From positions 372,001-436,000 of the forward strand of contig JALENN010000006.1 in the NCBI GenBank assembly GCA_022767745.1: a stretch of 64,000 bases of DNA, in the 5' to 3' direction. Source of the stretch: Alistipes sp. Its GTDB lineage: Bacteria > Bacteroidota > Bacteroidia > Bacteroidales > Rikenellaceae. Positions 7,870 through 17,052 of this stretch are shown piece by piece (position 1 is the first letter of the stretch; each line of letters starts with the position of its first letter). The position numbers were made by a program, and so were the translations under genes. Under the pieces are notes generated by a model, which was not told the origin of the DNA, ran no database searches, and saw only the letters and a list, made by a program, of their open reading frames with translations.

Positions 7870-9723
7870 ATGAACACAACAACCAACAACCTTACCGCCG
7901 GGCTGCGCCGCAGCCTCACGGTAGTCGCGGCAGCAGCCACCATGCTGTCGCTCCTTGGCTCGTGCAAGGAGAACAAGAAAACCGACGAGGACAAGAGCTT
8001 CGTCGAGGGTGTCGTTATCCCGGCCGACAACACCGCCGAGTGCTCGATGTCGGAGGCCAACATCACGGTAACCTTCCAGACCAAGGACGGCTATACGCTC
8101 GAGGTGAGCGATCCCGATATGCTCGCCATACACGCCGACGATGTCACGGGCGCTGCCGCCGGCAACCACTCGGCACGCGTCACCGTCGCCGCCAACAACA
8201 CCTCGGAAGAGCGCCAGGCCGACATCTTCATCACCGTCAAGGGCTACAACCGCACGGTGCTCTACAGCATCAAGCAGTCGGGCGGCGCCGAGGATCCCGT
8301 CGTGACGTGGGTCGACAAGCGCCTCACCAACGAGTACTACTGGCTCGACGAGTATAAGGAGAAGCGCCCGACGTTCGACTTCTCGCTCACGTACGACCGC
8401 TTCCTGTCGTCGTCGCTGCTGAGCCTCACCACCAACGAGATGGACGGCGGCCGCAACAGCGACGGTTCGCGCTACATCTACTCGTACATCGTGCGCACGG
8501 GCCCCGCAGGCTCGTCGTCGGGTACGCGCGCTGCGGCACAGACCACGGGCCTTGGACTCTACCTCACCAACACGGTATGGCAGCTCGGAGCGCAGCTCTA
8601 CGGCTTTGCCGTCGAGCATGTATACCCCGGCTCTCCGGCCGACAAGGCCGGCATCCAGCGCGGCGACATCATCTCGCAGGTCAACAGCATGGATATCACG
8701 CAGAGCAACATGGAAGACCTGTGGATGAACCTCAACTACGGCGGCTACTCGCAGGTCAAGCTGCGCAAGATCAACTGGTGGGCCGGAAGCAGTGACGAGG
8801 AGAACGCCACCGTCGACGTCGACCTCACGGCCGGCGGCTACCTCGCCAGCCCCGTGGCCTACCACGGCGTACTGGAGATGCCCGAGGCCATCGCCGACAA
8901 GCCCAACAAGATCGGCTACCTGGCATACATGGGCTTCGAGGCCGCATATGACGACGATCTGGCAGCAGCCATGGCCGACCTCAAGGCTGCAGGCGTCACC
9001 GACCTCATCCTCGACCTGCGCTCGAACGGCGGCGGTTCGGTCAACTCGAGCATCAAGCTCGCGAGCATGATCCTCGACGCCAGCTACGCAGGCAAGACCT
9101 ACGCCAAGCTGAAGCGTAACCCGCTGAACCCCTACGGCGACGACGAGTGCCTCCTCACCGAGCAGGCCACCAACCTGGGCATCAAGCACCTCTACATCAT
9201 CGCCACGGGCAATACGGCCTCGGCCAGCGAGATGGTCATTGCGGGTCTGCGCGGCCTTGACGTTCCCGTCACCATCATCGGTTCGCGCACCGAGGGCAAG
9301 AACTGCGGTATGGACGTGATGACGGCCACCATCGACCGCTACGACTACGAGTTCGCACCCATCACCTTCCTCAACTTCAACGCCAAGGACTTCAACGACT
9401 ATGCCAACGGCTTCGAGGCCGATGTCGACGTCGTGGAGTACTTTGCCGACGACGCCAACCTGTCGCACGTCAACAACTCGAAGATGTTCCCCATGCCTCT
9501 GGCACCGTGGGGCATGGCCACCTACGACATAGCGCTCTACGAGGCCATGATGCGCATCACGGGCGGCACGCTCAAGACCGAGACCGCCGAGCCGACGGCT
9601 CCCGCCGCCGTAACGCGCGGCTTCATGCCCGCCACGGTCGAGATCGCACGTCCCGAGATCCCGGGCATGACCCTCACCGAGCAGGAGCGCGACCAGATAC
9701 GCGAGGTGCAGACGCGCCGCTAA
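7870..9723 (+). CDS. S41 family C-terminal processing peptidase lipoprotein
   Basis: This is a secreted lipoprotein protease of 617 residues. After a signal peptide the lipobox LLGSC gives the lipidated cysteine, and the acidic residues after it (KENKKTDEDK) would favour surface export in Bacteroidota. Next is an Ig-like BACON-type domain (about 45-140), then a PDZ domain (about 230-300; GSPADKAGIQRGDII) and the S41 catalytic domain (about 370-520). The domain holds DLRSNGGGSV, the serine box TASASEM and the lysine about 24 residues later in RTEGKN. The ATG at 7870 is chosen because the signal peptide starts there. The likely role is processing or degradation of envelope proteins; substrates are unknown. 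The metallophosphoesterase gene follows after 25 bases. Confidence 0.9.
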   Translation: MNTTTNNLTAGLRRSLTVVAAAATMLSLLGSCKENKKTDEDKSFVEGVVIPADNTAECSMSEANITVTFQTKDGYTLEVSDPDMLAIHADDVTGAAAGNHSARVTVAANNTSEERQADIFITVKGYNRTVLYSIKQSGGAEDPVVTWVDKRLTNEYYWLDEYKEKRPTFDFSLTYDRFLSSSLLSLTTNEMDGGRNSDGSRYIYSYIVRTGPAGSSSGTRAAAQTTGLGLYLTNTVWQLGAQLYGFAVEHVYPGSPADKAGIQRGDIISQVNSMDITQSNMEDLWMNLNYGGYSQVKLRKINWWAGSSDEENATVDVDLTAGGYLASPVAYHGVLEMPEAIADKPNKIGYLAYMGFEAAYDDDLAAAMADLKAAGVTDLILDLRSNGGGSVNSSIKLASMILDASYAGKTYAKLKRNPLNPYGDDECLLTEQATNLGIKHLYIIATGNTASASEMVIAGLRGLDVPVTIIGSRTEGKNCGMDVMTATIDRYDYEFAPITFLNFNAKDFNDYANGFEADVDVVEYFADDANLSHVNNSKMFPMPLAPWGMATYDIALYEAMMRITGGTLKTETAEPTAPAAVTRGFMPATVEIARPEIPGMTLTEQERDQIREVQTRR

Positions 9724-9748
9724 ACCCGCCTACCGAAACCCATACGAT

Positions 9749-11020
9749 ATGAACAATCGCAACGCAATCGCCGCCTGTGCCTTGTGCCTGGCGGCGATCG
9801 CCGTTACGGCGCCCGATCTCCGCGCCGCGACGGCGACAACCCGACCCGCCACCATCGCCGTGGCCGACACCCCCGACACCCCCGACGAGGGGAAAAATAC
9901 CGGACAGTACCGCATCACCCACGGGCCCTACCTTCAGGGTCTCACCTACGACGGCGTGACGGTGGCCTTCACCACCTCCGACCGCGGGTTCTCGCGCGTG
10001 GAGCTGCGCCGCCGCGGCAGCGACGGGGTACGCACCTGCGTGACGGCCAGAAACGGCCTCGTCGAGGCGTGGAACACGATGAACGCCATCCGTATCGACT
10101 CGCTCGACGCGGCCACCGAATACGAGTACCGCATCGTCTCGCGCCGCATCGACCGCTTCGAGCCCTACCGCGTCACCTACGGCGACGAGGCCGCCACGCC
10201 GTGGTACCGCTTCCGCACGCCCGACCCCGCGTCGCGCAGCTTCACCTTCGTGGCCATGAACGACATCCACGACACGCCCGACAAGTGCCGCAGCCTGCTC
10301 GAGGCACAGCCCCTCGACAGCGTCGACATGGTATTCTACGTGGGCGACATGATGAACTACTTCGAGCGCGAGGAGCAGCCCTACGAGAGCTTCATCGACG
10401 TGTCGGTCGACCTCTTCGCCCGCCACAAGCCCTTTGCCGTCGTGCGCGGCAACCACGAGACGCGCGGCCGTCTGGCGCGCACCTACGACCGCTACATACA
10501 CAACACGCCCGAGGGCCGCTACTACGGTTTCTACACCTTCGGCGACACGGCCGTCGTCATGCTCGACTGCGGCGAGGACAAGCCCGACAGCCACGACGTC
10601 TACGCCGGCCTTGCGGCCTTCGACGCCTACCGCCTCGAGCAGGCCGAGTGGCTGCGCGGTGTTTTGCGCAGCCGCGAGTTCCGCCGTGCGCGCCACCGCA
10701 TCGTGCTGCTGCACATACCCCCCGTCGACGAGCGCATGGCCGTGCACGACGAGAAACTCGTGGCCGGGATGATGGAGTGGCACGGCAACGTCCACTGGGG
10801 CGAGATACTGCTGCCGCTGCTGCGCGGCACGCGCATCGACCTCATGGTGACGGCGCACCAGCACTCGTTCCACCTGCTGCCGGCGCTGCGCGGCGTACAT
10901 GACTTCCCCATCGTGATCAACGACAACCGCAGCGCGCTCACCGTACGCTGCGACGGCGGGGGCGTACATGTCCGCGCCACCGACCTCGACGGCACCGTCA
11001 AGCTCGACACCACCTTTTAG
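9749..11020 (+). CDS. Secreted purple-acid-phosphatase-like metallophosphoesterase
   Basis: The 423-residue protein has a signal peptide (cleavage near LRAATA), an N-terminal fibronectin-III-like domain (about 50-145, ITHGPYLQG through YEYRIVSRR) and a calcineurin-like phosphoesterase domain. Metal-ligand motifs are MNDIHD, YVGDMMNYF, RGNHE and VTAHQHSF, so the dinuclear site appears largely intact. The first motif has N-D-I-H rather than the usual D-x-H. It would hydrolyse phosphomonoesters or diesters in the periplasm or at the surface. It is 25 bases after the S41 lipoprotein and probably in the same operon. Its last 18 or so codons are copied just downstream (see repeat at 10987-11126). 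Confidence 0.85.
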   Translation: MNNRNAIAACALCLAAIAVTAPDLRAATATTRPATIAVADTPDTPDEGKNTGQYRITHGPYLQGLTYDGVTVAFTTSDRGFSRVELRRRGSDGVRTCVTARNGLVEAWNTMNAIRIDSLDAATEYEYRIVSRRIDRFEPYRVTYGDEAATPWYRFRTPDPASRSFTFVAMNDIHDTPDKCRSLLEAQPLDSVDMVFYVGDMMNYFEREEQPYESFIDVSVDLFARHKPFAVVRGNHETRGRLARTYDRYIHNTPEGRYYGFYTFGDTAVVMLDCGEDKPDSHDVYAGLAAFDAYRLEQAEWLRGVLRSREFRRARHRIVLLHIPPVDERMAVHDEKLVAGMMEWHGNVHWGEILLPLLRGTRIDLMVTAHQHSFHLLPALRGVHDFPIVINDNRSALTVRCDGGGVHVRATDLDGTVKLDTTF

Positions 11021-11126
11021 GGGTGTGAGAACCCGCCCCCGAGCCCTCGCGGCCCTGCCACCGACCGACGGCACCGTCAAGCTAGACACTACCTTTTAAG
11101 GGGTGTGAGAACCCGTCCCCGAGCCC
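10987..11126 (+). repeat. Tandem duplication of the gene's 3' end
   Basis: A block of about 60 bases covering the last codons, stop codon and first noncoding bases of the phosphoesterase (10987-11046) is repeated at 11066-11126 with a few changes. The second copy keeps CACCGTCAAGCT..GACAC and a TTTTAA stop but has no gene body before it. This looks like a recent slippage or recombination duplication. Confidence 0.85.
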
Positions 11127-11134
11127 CGAAAACA

Positions 11135-11173
11135 AGGCCGGCAACCCTCGCAAGAAGGTTGCCGGCCTGTTTT
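11135..11173. terminator. Convergent terminator between phosphoesterase and sppA
   Basis: AGGCCGGCAACC / GGTTGCCGGCCT forms a 12-bp stem with a 10-base loop, flanked by A-rich and T-rich sequence (GTTTTT), so it can serve both strands. Confidence 0.85.
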
Positions 11174-11195
11174 TCAGCCGTTGTCTGCCTGTCGC

Positions 11196-13007
11196 CTACC
11201 TGTCGCCGAAGCGGAAGACGTAGGGCATCATGGCATATACGCCGCGGCGTCCGATCATGCTCTCCACACGGCGGTACTCGTCGTAGAGGTCACCCAGCTC
11301 GTTGCGGGCGGTGATCTGCTCGCGCACCTTGACGTTGAGCGACGAGAGCACGGCCATCAGACCCGTCATCTCGTCCGTAAGCTCGACGATGCGGTAGTTG
11401 TCGCCCAAGCCCGCCTTGTCGATTGCCACGGCGAGGGCGGCCTTCAGTCCGCCGCAGGTATCGACCAGACCCACCTGCTGCGCCTCGACGCCCGTCCATA
11501 CGCGGCCGCCGGCCAGGTCGAGCACCTTCTCGATGGGGAGGTTGCGGCCCTCGGCCACCAGCGCCGTGAAGCGCGCATAGACGCGGTCGACGCCGCGCAT
11601 TACGGCCGCATACTCGGCATCGTTCAGGGGCTTCATGCCCGAGGCGGCATCCGAGTGGCTGTTGGTGGTGACGGCGTCGTAGGTAATGCCGAGCTTCTGC
11701 TCGAGGGCCTTGCCGAATGCGGGCAGCTGGCCGTAGACGCCGATCGAGCCGGTGAGGGTGGTGCGGTCGGCGACGATGGCGTCGGCGGGTGCCGAGATGT
11801 AGTATCCGCCGCTGGCCGCGGTCTGTCCCATCGATATTATGACGGGCTTCTTGTCGCGCAGCAGCTCCATCTGGCGCCATATTATGTCGGCGGCCAGGGC
11901 GCTGCCTCCGGGCGAGTTGACACGCACGACGACGGCCGCAATGTCATCGTCGTCGATGGCCTTCTGCAGCGTCTGCGAGAAGTCCTCCGAGTAGATGTTG
12001 TCGTCGGGGCCGCTGCCGTCGAGCACCATGCCGCCGGCATAGACGATGGCCACCTTGGGGGCGGTGAGGTTGTCGACGTCGAACGTGAGCGTCGAGGCAT
12101 AGTCGCCCAGCGACACCAGCTCTACATCCGACAGGTCGTAGTCCGTCTTCATGGTCTCCACTACCTGGTCGACATACATCAGGCTGTCGACGAACTTGTG
12201 TTCGAGCGCCTCCTGCGGCAGCATCACCTCGAGGTTGTCGGCCAGACGGTCAAGCTCCGCCGTGTCGATGCCGCGCGCCTCCGATACGGCGGCCTTCAGC
12301 ACGCCCCACATGTTGTCGGCCAGGGCCTGCGTCTGCTCGCGGTTCTCGGGCGACATGTCGGTGCGGAAGAAGGGCTCGACGGCGCTCTTGTACTTGCAGG
12401 CCGTGGGGCGCAGGATGGTCATCTCGACGCCGAGCTTGTCGATCAGTCCCTTGAAGAAGAGCGTGCTCATCGACATTCCGGCCCACTCGAAGCTTCCTTC
12501 GGGCTCGATGTAGATGCGGTCGGCCGCCGTGGCGAGGTAGTATCCCCACTGCGAGTAGACCGAGTTGTAGGCCACGACGAACTTGCCGCTTGCGGCCTTG
12601 AAGTCGAGTATCGCCTGGCGCAGCTCCTCGATAGCGGCCACCTCGGCGGTGCCGGCGCCGGCCAGGTTGATGTAGATGCCCTTGATGCGGTCATCGCTCT
12701 GCGCGGCCTCGATGGCACGCAGGGCGTTGTATAGCGTGAGCTGGCGTCCTACGCTCATCGTGGCGAAGTCGAGCTGCGACATGGGGTTTCGCGAGGGGGC
12801 GTCGACCAGGTTCTCGGCCAGGTCGATATGCAGCACGGCCTCCTCGGGTACGGCTACGGTCTCCGACTGCATGAGGCTCGAGATGCTCGAAAAGAGCCCC
12901 AGCCAGAACAGTCCCGACACTACGCTGCCCGCCACCACGGCCAGCAGCGAGGCAAGGAACACCTTGCCGAAGGAGAGATGTCTCTCCCGTTTTCTGATCT
13001 CTTCCAT
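11196..13007 (-). CDS. sppA: Signal peptide peptidase SppA (67-kDa type)
   Basis: This membrane-anchored S49 serine protease degrades released signal peptides in the inner membrane. With the ATG at 13007 (MEEIRKRERH) it has 603 residues; an ATG at 13040 would add 11. One N-terminal membrane helix is followed by two tandem S49 domains. The lysine of the dyad is in ASGKFVVAYNSVYSQ (N-terminal domain), and the serine nucleophile is in QTAASGGYYISAPAD (C-terminal domain), as in the long E. coli-type enzyme. A TATCTTTG promoter element lies about 50 bases upstream. It is the only minus-strand gene in its neighbourhood and ends at a bidirectional hairpin. Confidence 0.95.
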   Translation of the reverse strand: MEEIRKRERHLSFGKVFLASLLAVVAGSVVSGLFWLGLFSSISSLMQSETVAVPEEAVLHIDLAENLVDAPSRNPMSQLDFATMSVGRQLTLYNALRAIEAAQSDDRIKGIYINLAGAGTAEVAAIEELRQAILDFKAASGKFVVAYNSVYSQWGYYLATAADRIYIEPEGSFEWAGMSMSTLFFKGLIDKLGVEMTILRPTACKYKSAVEPFFRTDMSPENREQTQALADNMWGVLKAAVSEARGIDTAELDRLADNLEVMLPQEALEHKFVDSLMYVDQVVETMKTDYDLSDVELVSLGDYASTLTFDVDNLTAPKVAIVYAGGMVLDGSGPDDNIYSEDFSQTLQKAIDDDDIAAVVVRVNSPGGSALAADIIWRQMELLRDKKPVIISMGQTAASGGYYISAPADAIVADRTTLTGSIGVYGQLPAFGKALEQKLGITYDAVTTNSHSDAASGMKPLNDAEYAAVMRGVDRVYARFTALVAEGRNLPIEKVLDLAGGRVWTGVEAQQVGLVDTCGGLKAALAVAIDKAGLGDNYRIVELTDEMTGLMAVLSSLNVKVREQITARNELGDLYDEYRRVESMIGRRGVYAMMPYVFRFGDR

Positions 13008-13057
13008 ATTTTTCGGTTTTTCAGCTTTTATAACTTCCATTTCGGCGGAAAGATACA

Positions 13058-13065
13058 CAAAGATA
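13058..13065 (-). promoter_or_regulatory. sppA promoter -7 element
   Basis: The minus strand reads TATCTTTG, an exact TAnnTTTG, 50 bases upstream of the chosen sppA start. Confidence 0.55.
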
Positions 13066-13170
13066 GCGAAAGCCGGGCGCAGAGACAAATCGAAAACAAA
13101 GTTTTCGGATTTGACCCGGCCGAGACGCCTCCCCGCCGCGGGATGCGGTTGCCGAAAACTCTTTTTTTCG

Positions 13171-13178
13171 TACCTTTG
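13171..13178 (+). promoter_or_regulatory. Promoter -7 element of the 13230 gene
   Basis: TACCTTTG matches TAnnTTTG and lies 51 bases before the ATG. Confidence 0.55.
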
Positions 13179-13229
13179 TGGCCGTCGGCTGCGGCCGCAC
13201 GTATTTCAACCCGAGAGACAAAAGAGGAT

Positions 13230-13640
13230 ATGAGACACACCCTGCTTCCGATACTGTGCGCAGCCGCCGTGCTGACGCTCCTGCCGGCCACCGCCGCCCC
13301 CGACGGCCCCCGGCGGACTGGCGCGACGGCGGATGGCGACACGACCGTGGCCATAGCGGCACGCATCACCATACGCGAGGGACGCAGCCGCGCCTTCCTG
13401 CGGCTCTGCCGCCCGCTTGTCGAGCAGACGCGGCGCGAGAAGGGATGCCTGCGCTATGAGCTCTACCGCGACCCGCACCGCCGCAACGTGTTCTTCTTCT
13501 ACGAGGAGTATGCCGACGAGGCGGCACGCACGTTCCACTCGCAGCAGCCCTACATGGACGAATACCGTCGCCGCCGCGAGCCCATGCTCGCCGAGCCGCC
13601 GTCGGTGCGCACCCTTGTGTCTCCCGCCGCAAGAGAGTAA
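13230..13640 (+). CDS. Secreted antibiotic biosynthesis monooxygenase-like (ABM) protein
   Basis: The 136-residue product has a signal peptide (MRHTLLPILCAAAVLTLLPATAA) followed by a dimeric ferredoxin-like ABM domain: TVAIAARITIREGRSRAF, then REKGCLRYELYRDPHRRNVFFFYEEYADEAARTFHSQQPYMDEY. The pattern of E-K-GCLRYEL and FFFYEEY followed by a histidine is typical of this family. Members include quinol monooxygenases and stress proteins, so the specific reaction cannot be given. The exported location is unusual but seen in Bacteroidota. The start at 13230 is supported by the signal peptide and by the promoter upstream; the longer ORF in the track would include the promoter. Confidence 0.75.
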   Translation: MRHTLLPILCAAAVLTLLPATAAPDGPRRTGATADGDTTVAIAARITIREGRSRAFLRLCRPLVEQTRREKGCLRYELYRDPHRRNVFFFYEEYADEAARTFHSQQPYMDEYRRRREPMLAEPPSVRTLVSPAARE

Positions 13641-13694
13641 CCCCGCCACGTGCGGCAAGACCAACGCCGAAATCTTCGGGGAGACAAGGCCAAA

Positions 13695-13790
13695 GCCGAA
13701 AATTTGTGGGCGACAAGGTCAAAGCTGAAAAAGCTGAAAAAGCTGAAAAAGCCGAAAAATTTGTGGGCGACAAAGTCAAAGCCGAAAATA
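13695..13790 (+). repeat. Short direct repeats upstream of the S46 peptidase
   Basis: AATTTGTGGGCGACAA occurs at 13701-13716 and 13758-13773, each followed by RGTCAAAGCYGAAAA, and AAAGCYGAAAA is iterated four times between them. In one frame this would read as an alternating Ala-Glu-Lys peptide but without a start. It may be the relic of a coiled-coil gene or a slippage-prone leader. Confidence 0.7.
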
Positions 13791-13811
13791 TTTATTGGAT
13801 AAGGTAAATAG

Positions 13812-15920
13812 ATGAAAAGAATGAAAAAGGTATTATTTATGCTGGCGCTGCTGGGCACGATGTGGACGGCGCGCGCCGACGAGGGTATGTGGCTTCTGCC
13901 CTACCTTCAGAAGATGAACATCAAGCAGATGCGGGCCGAGGGCTGCCGCCTCACGGCCGAGGATATCTACTCGATGAACAATTCGTCGCTCAAGGACGCC
14001 ATCATCGTCTTCGGCGGCGGCTGCACGGGCGAGATCGTCTCTGACAAGGGACTCATCTTCACCAACCACCACTGCGGCTACGGCTCGATCCAGCAGCTCT
14101 CGTCGGTCGAGCACGACTACCTGAAGTACGGATTCTGGGCTTCGTCGTACGACGAGGAGCTTCCCGTTCCGGGCCTCACGGTGCGTTTCGTGCGCAGCAT
14201 CGAGGATGTCACGGCACAGATCGCGGGCAACGTGCCCTCTACCTCGGGCGAGGCCGAGCGCTCGAAGATCGTCGGCGAGAACATCGCGCTGGTGACCAAG
14301 GAGCTCGAGACGCAGAACAAGGGCATGAGCATACAGGTTCTTCCCTTCTTCGGCGGCAACCAGTACTTCGCCTTCGTGATGGAGGTCTTTCGCGACGTGC
14401 GTCTGGTAGGCACACCCCCCTCGTCGATAGGCAACTACGGCGGCGACACCGACAACTGGATGTGGCCGCGCCACACGGGTGACTTCTCGGTCTTCCGCGT
14501 CTATGCCGACAAGGACAACCGCCCGGCCGAGTACTCGAAGGAGAACCGTCCCTACGAGGCTCCGCGCCACCTCGAGATCTCGCTCGACGGCGTCCGCGAG
14601 AATGATTTCGCCATGGTTATGGGCTTCCCCGGCTCGACGGAGCGCTACATGACCTCGTACGAGATCGACCAGACGCTCGAGGTGTCGAACCCGCAGCGTA
14701 TCTTCATCCGCGGCGAGCGTCAGGAGATCATGCGCCGCCACATGGAGGCCAGCGACGAGGTACGCATCAAGTACGCGTCGAAGTATGCCGGCTCGTCGAA
14801 CTACTGGAAGAACTCGATCGGCATGTCGCGCGGTCTGGAGCGTCTGAACGTACGCGCCAAGAAGCAGGCCGAGGAGGAGGCGTTCCAGAAGTGGGCCGAT
14901 GCCAACACCCTGCCCGAGGAGGGCTACATGGAGGCCCTGCCCAAGATCCGCGAGGCCATCGAGAACATCACCCCCGCCGCCGCCTCGCAGCAGTACCTTC
15001 AGGAGGCCTTCCTGAGCGCCGTCGAGATCATCCGCAACGCTGCGCAGGATCTCGACAAGGAGCGCCTCGAGGAGTTCTTCGGCGACTACGACACGGCTCT
15101 CGACCACGAGGTTGCGCGCCGCATGTTCCGCATCGCCAGGGAGAACATGAAGCCCGAGGACCTGCCCTCGGTCTATAAGGATGTCATCGACGCGCGCTTC
15201 GGCGGCGACACCGACGCCTATGTCGACTGGCTGTACGAGACGTCGGCCTACACGTCGCTCGAGAAGGCCCTGACGCTGACCGACGAGACGCGCAAGCAGG
15301 ATCCGGCCTACGAGCTGGCCAAGTCGGTGATCGATCGCGGCAGGGAGCTGTCGGAGGCACGCCGCGAGTGGACGACGCTCTACAACGAGGGACACCGCCT
15401 CTACATCGCGGGCCTCATGCGCATGCAGCCCGACCGTGCGTGGTATCCCGATGCCAACTTCACCATCCGCCTCACCTACGGACAGGTTCTGCCCTACGAC
15501 CCGGCCGACGCCGTAACGTACAACTACTTCACCACGCTTGAGGGCGTGCTGGCGAAGGAGGATCCCGAGAACCCCACCGAGTTCACCGTCGAGGAGAAGC
15601 TCAAGGAGCTCTACCGCAAGAAGGACTACGGCCGCTATGCCGATGCCGACGGCCGCATCCACACCTGCTTCCTCGCCAACCTCGACATCACGGGCGGCAA
15701 CTCGGGCTCGCCCGTGCTCGACGGCCGCGGCCGCCTCATCGGCCTGGCCTTCGACGGCAACTGGGAGGCCATGTCGGGCGACATAGCCTTCGAGCCCGAG
15801 CTGCAGCGCTGCATCGCCGTCGACATCCGCTACGTGCTGTTCATCATCGACAAGTACGCCGGCTGCAAACACATCATCGACGAGCTGGACATCGCCCCCG
15901 TCAAGAGCCGCCGCAAGTAA
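13812..15920 (+). CDS. dpp7: S46 dipeptidyl-peptidase, DPP7 type
   Basis: This exported serine exopeptidase releases dipeptides from the N-terminus of oligopeptides, a key step of amino-acid nutrition in asaccharolytic or proteolytic Bacteroidales. The 702-residue length matches the family. The signal peptide (MKRMKKVLFMLALLGTMWTARA) precedes the catalytic histidine in TNHHCGYG (H86/87), the aspartate region DNWMWPRHTGDFSVFRVY, and the serine in TGGNSGSPV (about 628). Eighteen residues after this serine lies glycine (AFDGNWEAMSG). In Porphyromonas enzymes this position is glycine in DPP7 (hydrophobic P1) and arginine in DPP11 (acidic P1), so DPP7-like specificity is predicted. It is preceded by short repeats and followed by a bidirectional terminator. 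Confidence 0.93.
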   Translation: MKRMKKVLFMLALLGTMWTARADEGMWLLPYLQKMNIKQMRAEGCRLTAEDIYSMNNSSLKDAIIVFGGGCTGEIVSDKGLIFTNHHCGYGSIQQLSSVEHDYLKYGFWASSYDEELPVPGLTVRFVRSIEDVTAQIAGNVPSTSGEAERSKIVGENIALVTKELETQNKGMSIQVLPFFGGNQYFAFVMEVFRDVRLVGTPPSSIGNYGGDTDNWMWPRHTGDFSVFRVYADKDNRPAEYSKENRPYEAPRHLEISLDGVRENDFAMVMGFPGSTERYMTSYEIDQTLEVSNPQRIFIRGERQEIMRRHMEASDEVRIKYASKYAGSSNYWKNSIGMSRGLERLNVRAKKQAEEEAFQKWADANTLPEEGYMEALPKIREAIENITPAAASQQYLQEAFLSAVEIIRNAAQDLDKERLEEFFGDYDTALDHEVARRMFRIARENMKPEDLPSVYKDVIDARFGGDTDAYVDWLYETSAYTSLEKALTLTDETRKQDPAYELAKSVIDRGRELSEARREWTTLYNEGHRLYIAGLMRMQPDRAWYPDANFTIRLTYGQVLPYDPADAVTYNYFTTLEGVLAKEDPENPTEFTVEEKLKELYRKKDYGRYADADGRIHTCFLANLDITGGNSGSPVLDGRGRLIGLAFDGNWEAMSGDIAFEPELQRCIAVDIRYVLFIIDKYAGCKHIIDELDIAPVKSRRK

Positions 15921-15942
15921 CCGCCTGCGGCGCAGGACAACA

Positions 15943-15985
15943 AAAAAAAGATTCGCTTCCGAATGCCGGGAGCGAATCTTTTTTT
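15943..15985. terminator. Bidirectional terminator between dpp7 and the esterase
   Basis: AAAAAAAGATTCGCT pairs with AGCGAATCTTTTTTT (15 bp), giving a T-tract on both strands for the two convergent genes. Confidence 0.9.
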
Positions 15986-15997
15986 GCGCGGCCACCG

Positions 15998-16864
15998 CTA
16001 TCGCAGCGAGAGCCACTCGAGCAGCGCCTGCCGCCAGGCGTCGCGGTAGCGGAAACCCTCGCCCATGCCCCAGCCGTGGCCGCCCGAGGGGTAGATGTGT
16101 AGCGACGCCTCGATGCCCTCCTTCTTCAGGGCGTTGTAGTAGCGCGTGCTGCTGATGGGGGGCACCACCGTGTCGTCGTCCGAGAGCAGGAGTATGGCGG
16201 GCGGCGTCGTTGAGGTCACGCGCGTCTCCAGGGAGTACTCGGCACGCTCGGCCTCCGAGGCATCGGCCCCGAGCAGGTTGTCGAACGAACCCTTGTGGCA
16301 GAGCCACGCCTCACCCGTGATGACGGGATAGAAGAGCACCGAGAAGGCGGGCTTGTCGCCGTCGTCGGCAAAGGTCGAGGCGTAGGCCGCCAGATGGCCT
16401 CCGGCCGAGAATCCCATGATGCCCACGCGCGCGGGGTCGACCTTCATCTCGGGAGCCAGGCGGCGCATCGTGCGCAGCGCCTCGACGGCATCCTCCAGCG
16501 GCACCTCGCGGTGGCCGTTGGGCATGCGGTACTTCAGCACGCCGCACGTTATGCCCTTCGACGCGAGCCAGCGGGCAGCCTCGACACCCTCATAGCCCAT
16601 GCACACGACGGCATACCCGCCGCCGGGACATATCACCACGGCCTGCCCCGTAGCGACGGCGGGGTCGGCCTCGAAGATGTAGAGCACGGCCTCGCTCGTG
16701 CCTCCGATGATCATGGGGCTCTGCTCCTTCTCGGGCGCGGTTATGCCGTTCGAGTGCGGGGCCGAGTCGTTGTCCCAAATCTTTACCGTACGGCTCTGGC
16801 CGTACTCCTGTGCCGCCAGCGGCATTGCCGCCAGCGCGAGAATTGCGATAAGTATCCTTTTCAT
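15998..16864 (-). CDS. Secreted alpha/beta-hydrolase (acetyl esterase type)
   Basis: The 288-residue protein, started at the ATG at 16864, has a signal peptide ending PLAAQ. The fold shows the oxyanion motif CPGGGY, the nucleophile elbow GFSAGGHLA, an acidic residue in LLSDDDTVVP and the histidine in GGHGWGMG, so the triad is complete. The pattern matches the BD-FAE/acetylxylan esterase-like group of carbohydrate esterases and lipase-like enzymes. It would remove acyl groups from glycans or small esters in the periplasm; the substrate is not readable. It is a single-gene unit with its own TAAATTTG promoter and a shared convergent terminator. Confidence 0.88.
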   Translation of the reverse strand: MKRILIAILALAAMPLAAQEYGQSRTVKIWDNDSAPHSNGITAPEKEQSPMIIGGTSEAVLYIFEADPAVATGQAVVICPGGGYAVVCMGYEGVEAARWLASKGITCGVLKYRMPNGHREVPLEDAVEALRTMRRLAPEMKVDPARVGIMGFSAGGHLAAYASTFADDGDKPAFSVLFYPVITGEAWLCHKGSFDNLLGADASEAERAEYSLETRVTSTTPPAILLLSDDDTVVPPISSTRYYNALKKEGIEASLHIYPSGGHGWGMGEGFRYRDAWRQALLEWLSLR

Positions 16865-16912
16865 GACGCAGATGTTGGTTTCGGGGTAGGCGGCGCACGG
16901 CACCGCACAGAA

Positions 16913-16920
16913 CAAATTTA
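16913..16920 (-). promoter_or_regulatory. Esterase promoter -7 element
   Basis: The minus strand reads TAAATTTG, matching TAnnTTTG, 49 bases from the ATG at 16864. Confidence 0.55.
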
Positions 16921-17052
16921 CGAAAAAAATCCTCCCTCGCGGCCCCCTCGCGGCAAAATCGCCACATCGGGGGATTGTCCGTTTGGCCTAAAATTCGTTT
17001 CTTTGTACGTATAATGACAACGATAATGCACAAATACAAAAAATTACCTTCC

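Noticed and set aside
13833-16307. 824-aa minus ORF
   Set aside because: It is antisense to the S46 peptidase, which carries all catalytic residues and the signal peptide on the plus strand.
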